Assembly (NCBI GenBank): GCA_051294375.1
Contig: CM119268.1
Span: 14,147,037-14,211,036 of the forward strand
Source: Paraspadella gotoi
Lineage: Eukaryota > Chaetognatha
Length of the DNA stretch: 64,000 nucleotides
Reading direction: 5' to 3'
The translations under genes were made by a program, and so were the position numbers. This document shows positions 54,999 to 64,000 of the stretch, piece after piece (the stretch's first letter is position 1; each line of letters begins with the position of its first letter). Under the pieces are notes generated by a model that was not told the DNA's origin, did no database searches, and worked only from the letters and a program-made list of their open reading frames with translations.

Positions 54999-55345
54999 NN
55001 NCTCCTCCGCTTCCCCGGGACCGAGGCGTTCGCGCCCGAGGAAGCCCCGATGTTTCCTTTGTCAAGAACTCAAAAGGCCTCACTGTCCAGACCTGGACGT
55101 TCCGAACTCTCGCGCTGCGAATGGCGTTACGATTATTATCGAGTAATCGGCTCTGACAAGATGATCAGCGCGACGTCGGAGAGACTTTGACCAGGAACAA
55201 ATCCGAGACTCAATTCATCTCTTCGCTTCGGATGCGAGGAGAGAGAGAAGGATGAGAAGAGACGGTAGACAGAGAGAAGAGGAAGAGATACGAGACGAGG
55301 AGCACCAGAGCACAATATCCGGCGGCGAGACCGAGGATGCAGAGA
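54999..55345. other. Ambiguous coding signals on both strands
   Basis: Plus-strand 55040-55156 has a frame reading SPDVSFVKNSKGLTVQTWTF to a stop. Minus-strand 55345-55140 has a frame with a clear membrane-type segment (ILGLAAGYCALVLLVSYLFL) continuing to DELSLGFVPGQSLSDVALII and a stop. They overlap little. Either could be a terminal exon cut off by the gap at 54806-55001 or by the GA tract at 55341-55361. Neither is recognised. Confidence 0.3.
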
Positions 55346-55950
55346 GAGAGAGAGAGAGAGAGGTCTTATACGTTCCAAAGTCTGATTCCAAATTTATTTT
55401 TATTTTTTCAAAAGTGCGAGAAAACACTCGTTTTCGTGCAGTCATAGTTAACGTGTCACTGTTACAGTTTAGATGAAGCGAAAGCAAAAAGAGAAATTTG
55501 AGCAGAGAATGAGAAGAAAAAAAAAGAAGACAAGAGAGACGCAAAGGCGCATCGGCCTTCAGAGATTGTTATTTTAAGATTGACAAGAATTTCGCTTTAA
55601 GTTTAACCCGACGCTTGCTCTAATCAATCGACCTGCAACGCGCGAACTTCTTCAAAAGCGAGTTAAAACGATAAAAATCATTCCAACATCTTCGCTCTTC
55701 GACGCAACGTTAGCCAATCTCGAAGATCTAGATTAGTAGTTCGATGCCGACATATATTTCAATTTATTTTTTTAATAGTATTTATATTCGTTAAAATTTT
55801 TGCCGCGAAGAAAGTTTACGACAGGATAATTCATCAGGAAATCAAGAGATATCATTTCTACTATGAGAGCGATGGCGGACGAGGGTAACATCCAACGATC
55901 GATCGACTTAAAAAAAAAAAATCACTTAACTAATCAATTTGATTAATTTA

Positions 55951-57304
55951 ATGATCGATAAATCGATCATTCCCTCAGACGACGAGCGACTTCAAGAAGA
56001 GTCCGAATCCTCGGCGCCTTCGCCAGTCCTCGTCTTCTTCGTCGTCATTCTCGTCATCGCCGCCTTCGTCGCCGCCGTCGTCGGCGTCTTCGTGGGGATG
56101 AACCGAAGGAAGAAGAAGAATGAGGCGAAGAGAGCGAGGGAGACGCAGCGTAAGGTGATTCGTGAGTCGGAGTGAGTGTGAACCGGGCGTTGAGTCGGTG
56201 AATGACATCGGATTAAAGTGATGACGGTTCTCGGAAAAGCCAGAATACTTGATCTGTTAATCTTAACGCTCTGACTTTTCTTTTTAATCTGATTAGAAAT
56301 TATTTAATCTAAATTGAAAAAAAATAAAAAGATGGAAAATTATGACGAAATTACGACGTCTAAGTTTAAAAATTGCTTCATCAATTAATCAGTTAATATC
56401 AAACGTCTAAGTTTAAAAATTACTTCATCAATTAATCAGTTAATATCAGACGTCTAAGTTTAAAAATTACTTCATGAATTAATCAGTTAATATCAAACGT
56501 CGAAGCAAAAAGGACGTTAAATCTGAGTGAAGAATTAAAATTGAATTTCTCGATTAATAATTTAATTAGAAAAAGGACAAAAAGGCCGATTTCGGAATAT
56601 TATATACATAATTTAAGTGTAGAAAAAAAAGAAAGAATGATATCTGGCCGAAGTCGAAACTCGAATTTACTTTTTATTGGAAGCTGAAGTCGCGTAGTAA
56701 AGCGAAGCCCAAGGCGTTAAACAGCGGTTGGAGTCAACATGGCTTTTTTTGAGAGAAGAGAAAAAAAAAATTCGATGGTCGAAGGGACTTTGGCCATATT
56801 TTTCTTTTTGTTTTACCGGACGCGAGGGTCACAAAATCTTTCATAATGAATCATCCTTTAATTTTAATGTATGAAATTGTCACAATCTCCGTGACAAGGG
56901 TTCGAATCTTATTTTTTCCCGATTCCGATTCCTTTTTAAATTTTCGACGCCTCATTAATAAAAAATAAAAATAATCTTGACTTTCAGTGGGAGGAAAGGG
57001 ATAAAGCAGATGCTGAGATGGACAGACAACTGATGCAAGCGCAAATTCCTCTCATGCAAGAGAATCTGGTCAGTTTAAACGGAAAGTGAAACAAATGTTG
57101 TCGTCGGAAAATCGATCAATCGATCGATCGATCAATCGATCGATCTATCAATCAATCGATCAATCAATCGTCAATCAATCGTCAATGAATCTCTGGTCCC
57201 GTTGCAGGAGCACGAGGAGGCGGAGAAGAAAAAAAATTTCGACGAAAAACTGAAGAAAATTCTTGAAAACAAAAACGCGGCTACAATGATTAAAAATAAT
57301 AATA

Positions 57305-57369
<65 letters not shown>

Positions 57370-57459
57370 CATAAGAGTACATTTTTTTTAGTCTCCGGAT
57401 CAGTTTCCGCATCGTTTACGGATGGACAGCTCAACGCGAAGCAAAGTGGCGAAGAATAA
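55951..57459 (+). CDS. Small single-pass membrane protein with a charged coiled-coil tail
   Basis: Function unknown. Exons: 55951 (ATG) or 55979 (if spliced after CCCTCAG) to 56154, then 56988-57068, then 57208 onward to the stop at 57457-57459. The first two junctions are in phase. Residues about 25-48 form one transmembrane helix (PVLVFFVVILVIAAF onward), followed by a stop-transfer basic run (NRRKKKNEAKRAR). The next exon (WEERDKADAEMDRQLMQAQ) and the start of the last (EEAEKKKNFDEKLKKIL) predict a coiled coil. The last exon contains (AAT)n at 57296-57369. This is either a poly-Asn stretch or, more likely, a short intron from a GTAATA donor at about 57308 to a TTTTTTAG acceptor near 57390, giving a tail of SGSVSASFTDGQLNAK. 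An upstream exon may be missing. Confidence 0.55.
56356..56502. repeat. Three tandem copies of a 47-bp unit
   Basis: Each unit starts ACGTCTAAGTTTAAAAATT and ends TCAGTTAATATCA. Starts are at 56356, 56403 and 56450, with a fourth beginning at 56497. It lies in intron 1 of the membrane-protein gene. Confidence 0.9.
57296..57369. repeat. (AAT)n trinucleotide array
   Basis: About 24 AAT units with one AGT, at the end of the membrane-protein gene. Confidence 0.95.
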
Positions 57460-58092
57460 GGAAATGAAAAAAAAACTACTTAACACAAACACATTGAAAT
57501 GAGCAATATAAACGATATTAACGGATTGACTCCAATCAATAAAACTATTAGTATCTAAAGACTTATCCACAAGACATACCGAAAGGAAGTAAAAGGCTTT
57601 CGGAAATGTCAGTTATTAAAGTTCGTAAGGCTTGTTCTTCAAGACAACTCGCGTCTCTTAAGAAAAAAAATTTTGGGAAAAAAGATCGCTCAATAACTGA
57701 AAAAAAGCTCGACTTTTCTTTCTTATTTTCTTATTTTCCAGTTTCTACCTTTGAGTTTTTCCTCTTTCCTTTTTAAGCTCTTCTCCTCTTCCTCTCGGCC
57801 AAGGCTGAAGAGAGAGAGANNNNNNNNNNNNNNNNNNNNNNNNNNNNNNNNNNNNNNNNNNNNNNNNNNNNNNNNNNNNNNNNNNNNNNNNNNNNNNNNN
57901 NNNNNNNNNNNNNNNNNNNNNNNNNNNNNNNNNNNNNNNNNNNNNNNNNNNNNNNNNNNNNGAGAGAGAGAGAGAACGCGATCCCCTTGGCTAACGGGAC
58001 CCGATCAAGATGAATGTTCATTTTTGTGTTCGACCAAATAATCATTTAATCTTGGGTCCTTTAACACAACATTGAACCGGGGCCTCCGGCCG

Positions 58093-58152
58093 TCGACGAC
58101 GACGACGACGACGACTACGAGAACGACGACGACGACGACGACGACGACGACT
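58093..58152. repeat. (CGA)n trinucleotide array
   Basis: Interrupted CGA/GAC repeats. Similar arrays sit at 59113-59142 (GTC) and 59648-59672. 58160-59100 contains two N runs (58212-58446, 58841-59002) and no supported gene. Confidence 0.92.
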
Positions 58153-58801
58153 ATGACGGCTGGCGACGGAAAGGGTTTTGCAAATGGAACTAATGACGTC
58201 GATCACGCAGANNNNNNNNNNNNNNNNNNNNNNNNNNNNNNNNNNNNNNNNNNNNNNNNNNNNNNNNNNNNNNNNNNNNNNNNNNNNNNNNNNNNNNNNN
58301 NNNNNNNNNNNNNNNNNNNNNNNNNNNNNNNNNNNNNNNNNNNNNNNNNNNNNNNNNNNNNNNNNNNNNNNNNNNNNNNNNNNNNNNNNNNNNNNNNNNN
58401 NNNNNNNNNNNNNNNNNNNNNNNNNNNNNNNNNNNNNNNNNNNNNNGGGGAGAAATGAAAGATGAAATTAGTGAAGTATGTAGAATTAGAAAGATGAAAA
58501 ATAGAGGAAGGAGGACGTCAACTGGTTAGAAAATAAAGAGCGATAAAAAGAGAGGTGAGAGGAAGAAGAAGAGAAAAGAAGGAATCTGGATGATAAGTAA
58601 TGGATTAGTAATGGATTTTAGAAGATAATCATAATCGAGATAGAAGCAGGGCAAACATTGTAAAATTTAATGCTTAAAACACGAAAAATCTTGAATAAGC
58701 ATCAAAATTACCAGGAAACTAAAAGGTGTGAATCACCGAAATGGGTATCATCATCGGGTGGTGACTGAAATAAAAGATTGAGAAATGAAAAGTGAGTGAG
58801 T

Positions 58802-58840
<39 letters not shown>

Positions 58841-59468
58841 NNNNNNNNNNNNNNNNNNNNNNNNNNNNNNNNNNNNNNNNNNNNNNNNNNNNNNNNNNNN
58901 NNNNNNNNNNNNNNNNNNNNNNNNNNNNNNNNNNNNNNNNNNNNNNNNNNNNNNNNNNNNNNNNNNNNNNNNNNNNNNNNNNNNNNNNNNNNNNNNNNNN
59001 NNTTTTTTTCTCTCTCTCTTTATAAAATAGCGTCGTTTGCTTTCTCGAGTTTAGCCGCGGCGTGCTCGTTTTAATCAGGGCCTTCACCAACTCACAGTGA
59101 TCATTAGCGGCGGTCGTCGTCGTCGTCGTCGTCGTCGTCGTCTCACTCATCTTTTTTTACGGTTGTCATGCCAACGATGTCTTGTAATTTCTTTCACGTC
59201 AAAAGCGAAAAAAAAAAAAAATAAAACCTTGTGAATCGATACGTGAGTTTAATTCATTCAAAATCAAATAGTTTTGTTTCAGAATAATCTAACTTTAAAT
59301 AAGCCAATAAAGGAACTATATCACTATTATACCGTGGTACAATTGTTAAATGCTTAGCATGCTCCTAATTTTTCTTGGTGATGAGAGGAGGGTAAACGCG
59401 AAGATGACATATCAAGCAGTGTCACTTACGAATCAAGCTGTCGTGCGGTCACGTGACCCACTCGCTCC

Positions 59469-59561
59469 ACAATCATCATCATCATTATCATCATCATTAT
59501 CATAATCGTAGTGGTCATCGCCATCATTATCATCATCATCATCATCATTATCATTATCATT

Positions 59562-59608
<47 letters not shown>

Positions 59609-59609
59609 T

Positions 59610-59648
<39 letters not shown>

Positions 59649-59700
59649 GTCGTCGTCGTCGTCGTCGTCGTCATTATCATCATCATCATCTTCATCGTAA
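59469..59700. repeat. (ATC)n trinucleotide array with an internal (GTC)n block
   Basis: About 230 bases of ATC/ATT units with a block of GTC units at 59648-59672. Translations give poly-Asp, poly-His, poly-Ile or poly-Met, so open frames here are not genes. 59700-60350 shows no gene. Confidence 0.95.
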
Positions 59701-60371
59701 TCGTGTTCGTCATTCTTTTCCACGTTGGCGGCTAAAAAGCTTCCGAAATGAATTCCATTTGCGCGATATTAGATCTTCAAATTGAGAAAAATTGGTTTTG
59801 AGACAAAATCCATGAAAATTTTATGCCGAGATCTTTCTCTCTCTCTCTCTCGGGGGGAAAAGAGGGAGGTAGGGAAGGGGAGTGCCGGGTGGGAGAGGGA
59901 AAAAGGCGGAAGATGGTGGTTCACATGGTGGTGGTGTTTCGAAGTGTGGTTAGACGCTGTTTCAACACACCGCAGCCAGTGGCAGGGGCAAAAGAGCTTA
60001 ATTATTAAATAAATGGATAATTTTAATATTGGTTCCCGCTATTTTATAGTGGTTTGTTCTGGTGGCTCCGGTTTTACAACGTCTGTTGACCACTGACCCC
60101 TGACCACTGACCACTGACCACAATGACCAGTGCCGAAGTCAAAAAAGCCAGAAACAAGGGAAAGAGGGACTGGGTCTCCTTAGAATTGGTTACCGTTACT
60201 GTCTATTTTCTGTAATCTTAGGAGACCCTTTTTGATGGTAGTACGTATGAACCGAAGAAATCTCCTTCGATCTGGAGAGTTGATTTGAGATGAAAATTGT
60301 TTAAGGCGGAAGCATGATTTAATTTTTTATGGGTGATTATTACGTCAAGGACCCTTTTAGTGTTAAAACAC

Positions 60372-60379
60372 CAGCTCTC

Positions 60380-60425
<46 letters not shown>
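60372..60425. repeat. (CT)n microsatellite
   Basis: About 50 bases of CT with one CCC interruption. Confidence 0.95.
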
Positions 60426-60427
<2 letters not shown>

Positions 60428-60721
60428 TTGCACTCAATGACCCTCACTCTCCCTCGCCGCATCTCGGGCCATCTTTGTTCCATGTTTACAAGTTCTTGCT
60501 CCCTCCATTAATCATATTTTTCTTCACTATTCGCGTCTGACAGGAACAACTCTGATATTTTTTTTCTCACCTGAAACATGTATTCTTTTTCTTCCCTGAA
60601 AAATACCGAAGGGAAAAAAATCTTTTCTCTTCTCTTTTTTAAAATTAAATTTGGAAGAATCTTTAACTTTTTTTTCTTATCAGGAAACAAAGTGACTGAG
60701 GCTGGTCGAAAATTGTGGGGT

Positions 60722-60734
<13 letters not shown>

Positions 60735-60756
<22 letters not shown>

Positions 60757-61271
60757 TCCTTAAATTTAGCGTGAGCAATCCTCTGGTCTGGCTCGCTACG
60801 CACGTTCTTTTCGACTCTTGAATCTCTTCATTTCCCTCAAGCGCTCAAATCACACACACAGAATCAGTCCCTTTCTTCCGTCTCTCTCTCTCGTTCTCGC
60901 CTCTTTTCTTCTCTGCGGTGCTTCTCTCCATGGCTCTCCTCATCTCTCTCTCTTGGTCAGACTCTTTAATTTAGAGTGGAGCAACGTCGCGCTCTCTCAG
61001 TCACTTTCTTTCCCTCTTTGAACTTCATTTCCCTCAGAGCGGCATCCAGAAATCCTCACAACACAGACATCAAGTGCGCTTCTCTCTCTCTGCTCTCTCT
61101 CTCTTTCTCTCTCTCTCTCCTCCTTGCTCTCTCTCTGGTCCTTTAATTTAGAGTGAGCAACTCTTTCTCTCTCGCACTTTCTTTCCCTCTTTGAATCTCT
61201 TCATTCCCTCAAGCGCTCAAAATCTCAACAGACAGAATCAGTCCTTTCTCCTCTCTCTGCTCTCTCCTCTT

Positions 61272-61304
<33 letters not shown>

Positions 61305-61512
61305 TGGTCCTTTAATTTAGAGTGAGCAACTCTTTCTCTCTCGCACTTTGAATCAGAATCAGTCCTTTTCCTCTCTCTCTCCTCTCTCTCTCCTCTTGTC
61401 CTTTTTAATTTAGAGTGAAGCAACTCTTTCTCCCTCGTCCACTTTCCTTTCCCTCTTTGAATCTCTTCATTTCCCTCAAGCGCGTCAAAATCTCACACAC
61501 AGAATCCAGTCC

Positions 61513-61547
<35 letters not shown>

Positions 61548-61965
61548 TCCTTTAATTTAGAGTGAGCAACTCTTTCTCTCTCGCACTTTTTTTCCCTCTT
61601 TGAATCTCTTCATTTCCCTCAGCGCTCAAAAATCTCACACACAGAAATCAGTCTCTCCTCTTCTCTCTCTCTCTCCTCTATGGTCCTTTAATTTAGAGTG
61701 AGCAACTCTTTCTCTCTCGCACTTTCTTCTCCTCTTTGAATCTCTTCATTTCCCTCAAGCGCTCAAAATCTCACACACGAGAATCAGTTCTTTCTCTCTC
61801 TTCTTCTCTCCTCTCTCTTTCCTCTCTCTCTCTTCTCTCTCTTGGTCCTTTAATTTAGAGTGAGCAACCTCTTTTCTCTCTCTCGCACTTTCTTTCCCTC
61901 TTTGAATCTCCTTCATTTCCCCAAGCGCCTCAAATCTTCCTCACACACACGAATCAGTCCTTTCT
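60735..61965. repeat. Tandem satellite with a 90-200 base unit
   Basis: About eight units, each CT tract, then GGTCCTTTAATTTAGAGTG and AGCAACTCTTTCTCTCTCG, then TTTGAATCTCTTCATTTCCC, TCAAGCGCTCAAAATC and ACACACAGAATCAGTCC. The TTTAATTTAGAG block recurs near 60760, 60965, 61142, 61311, 61408, 61552, 61686 and 61850. Unit length varies because of the CT tract and internal deletions. Confidence 0.9.
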
Positions 61966-62540
61966 CTTTCCCGCTTCTCCTCCCTCCTCTTCTCTCCCTC
62001 TCCTCATCTCGTCTCTTCTCTCTCTCTCCAACTTTCCCTTCTTTCCTTCTTTTCCATTTTTTTCTTCCTCCCTCTCTCCCCCCTCTCTCTCTTGCTCCCT
62101 CTCTCTGCTCTCCTCCCTCTCCCGGCGCGGAATGATAAATGCGGGTTGTTGACTGTTGCCCCAGTTCCGTGGTGACCAGCGAGAGAGGAGGGGGAATCCT
62201 AATTACCACCCCATCCTTCTTTCTTACTTATCTTCTTTCTTTTATCAGTTTCTCTTCGGTCTTCCTTCTTTTCTTTTTTCTTGTCTTCCTTTCTTTTTTT
62301 TTTTCTTCTTTCCTTTTTTTTTTCTTCTCTTTTTGATTTTTTTTCTTATTATTTTTTTTCTTTATTTTATTCTTTTTTCTTCTCTTTTATTATTTTTCTC
62401 TTTTCTTTTTTTTTTTGCTTTATCTTTTTTTTTCTTTTCTATTTCCTATTCTCTTTTCTCTTCATTTTTTTATTTTCTTTTTTTTCTTTTTTTTTTTCAC
62501 CCTCGATCGATTTCTTTTCATTTTTTCCCTCATCTTTTCA
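61966..62540. repeat. Pyrimidine-rich tract
   Basis: Almost entirely C and T on the plus strand, with T-rich runs from 62210. Long open frames here encode only Phe, Ser, Leu and Pro and are compositional. Confidence 0.8.
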
Positions 62541-62684
62541 ATCGAACACAATCGTTTAATGGACATCGAAAAAATAATAAACAATAGAAAAACTAACGGG
62601 GAAGATAAAAAAAAGGACTTTGAAGATGAAGATGAGCCCGTTTAAAAAAAACGGGAACAAAAGAAAAGAAGACATGGAGAAAAG

Positions 62685-62700
62685 AGAGAGAGAGAGAGAG

Positions 62701-62779
<79 letters not shown>

Positions 62780-62780
62780 A
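62685..62780. repeat. (GA)n and (GAAA)n array
   Basis: A short GA tract followed by about 20 GAAA units. Confidence 0.95.
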
Positions 62781-62879
62781 AAGGAAGGCAGAAAAGTAAA
62801 GAAAAGGAAACAAAAGAGGGGAAAGAGAAGAACAGAAGGGGATTGGAGAAGAGGAGACAAGAAAATTGTAAAAATTCAC

Positions 62880-63540
62880 GAAGACGACGGCGAAAAGTGG
62901 AGGAGGAGGAGGAGGAGAAGGAGGAGGAGGAGGAGGATGTGATTGATTGCCTCCAGAGGTGAGGAGCAGCGAGACGAGGAGAATGAAGAAAGAGAGGAAG
63001 AGGGTTGTGAGGGTAGGAGGGAGGAAGGGAGGAAGAACTAGAGGAAAAAGAGATAGGAGGAAGGAAAGGGGATAAAAGTAAGAATAAGGGAAGGGACGAG
63101 CGAGTAAAAAAAGGAGAGCTAAAGTGGGAATATTAAAAGAATGAGCAAATTAAAAAGAGAAAAGGGATAGAGAGATCGAAAAAGAGAAGAATGAAGATCG
63201 GGGGAGGAAGAAGGAAAGAGGGAGGAAAGGAAAACGGAAAACCTGGCGGGATTGACGCGGAAGAGAGAAAAAGAGCGGTAAGAAGGAATAAGAGAGAAAA
63301 AGGAAGAGAATAAAGAGAAGAGAAGAAAAGGAGGCGGTGGGGGCGGAGGGGGGAGGGGGCAGGTGGACGGAGAAAGCGTCGAGGAAAGCAGCGAGGCGGA
63401 AAGAAGAAAGAAAAAAGGCGGGAAGAGTTGAAACTTGAAAGAAAGAAAAAGAAAAAAAAAAGGAAGGAAACAGTGTAAAGATGAAAAGAATAGAGAAACA
63501 GCGCGGGGAACGAAATGTAGGTGGAATTAAGGAGAGAGAA
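62880..63540. repeat. Purine-rich tract
   Basis: Plus strand is mostly A and G, including a GGAGGA run at 62898-62938. With the pyrimidine-rich tract at 61966-62540 it gives opposite strand asymmetry on the two sides. 63540-64000 is ordinary AT-rich DNA with no gene seen. Confidence 0.75.
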
Positions 63541-64000
63541 ACGATAGGAATTTAAGAACCCCCCCCTTTTTTTTTAAAAGGAAGAGGACGAACGAGGACA
63601 TTCCGGACGTTTGGGGTCTGAACGGGAGAAGAACGGAGGTGGGAATTTCGGTTAAGGGATGATGAAGATTTTGGATGTGAAATCTGCGGAAAAAATCTTC
63701 GGAATTGACTCGATAATTAAGGGGACGTTAGAAGTTAAGGTTTTAGCATTTTGAATAACTTTTGTTTTTAAGGTTTAAGTTTCTGTGAAGGTCTTTATCG
63801 CGATGTTACATGCCTTGATTACATAATTAAAAGTAGAAGCCACTAAAAATTCTTAAGCATCAAAATTAACACATCCAAAGGCATTCGATTATGGCCTTCG
63901 TATCAGCAAAAATGCCGTATTTCTATAATACCGAACCAAACCAAAGTCGGAGGCAATTTCATATTGATAAGATTTTAAGCGATTGGTTGACTGGTTGACG

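Noticed and set aside
59433-59785. Long open frames encoding poly-Asp, poly-His, poly-Ile or poly-Met
   Set aside because: All are translations of the (ATC)n array in different frames; there is no flanking protein-like sequence or splice structure.
62156-62879. Long frames rich in Phe, Ser and Leu
   Set aside because: Compositional products of pyrimidine-rich and GAAA-repeat DNA.

Overview
The window is eukaryotic and almost certainly from an invertebrate animal. Its genes are split by GT-AG introns, and they encode animal-type proteins: a Src-like SH3-SH2-tyrosine kinase, aspartoacylase, an F-box/leucine-rich-repeat protein and a 7TM receptor. Only a minority of the DNA is coding. The rest is dominated by (GA)n/(CT)n microsatellites, other simple repeats, tRNA-derived SINEs and mobile-element remnants. 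I cannot name the species. About 20 runs of N interrupt the window; five are exactly 25 N and most abut GA/CT tracts. Several gap-flanking segments recur nearby with scattered single-base indels, which looks like long-read gap filling and not biology.

Layout. 1-14745: a segment (1-6310) and its near copy (8485-14745), plus a third partial copy (6325-7262) and a spacer (7290-8480). On the minus strand it carries an orphan 7TM receptor (486-3242; damaged copy 8973-11692) and the last exons of a tyrosine kinase, whose intact gene runs 13767-17469. 17.5-22.6 kb: a Penelope-like hammerhead/inverted-repeat remnant and the aspartoacylase gene (18859-21760, minus) with a SINE and a Tc1/mariner remnant in its introns. 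22.6-27.2 kb: microsatellite-rich intergenic DNA. 27232-32360 (plus): F-box/LRR gene with SINE-type insertions in its introns. 32.4-42.3 kb: SINEs, GA tracts, gaps, one TATA-box candidate promoter and weak coding candidates. 42336-46541: a 4.2-kb element bounded by direct repeats of about 345 bp, with internal minisatellites. 46.5-55 kb: simple repeats and a 9-bp satellite. 55951-57459 (plus): a small single-pass membrane/coiled-coil protein. 57.5-64 kb: trinucleotide arrays, a tandem satellite (60.7-61.96 kb) and a long pyrimidine-rich then purine-rich tract.

The genes do not form a pathway or operon; each is an independent animal transcription unit. Biologically the most interesting points are the kinase (no C-terminal regulatory tyrosine, HRDLAARN loop, one GC-AG intron), the aspartoacylase (active-site substitutions and a repeat-encoded poly-valine tail), the hammerhead-like Penelope remnant and the LTR-like element with no visible coding capacity. 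I saw no convincing new defence or enzymatic system.
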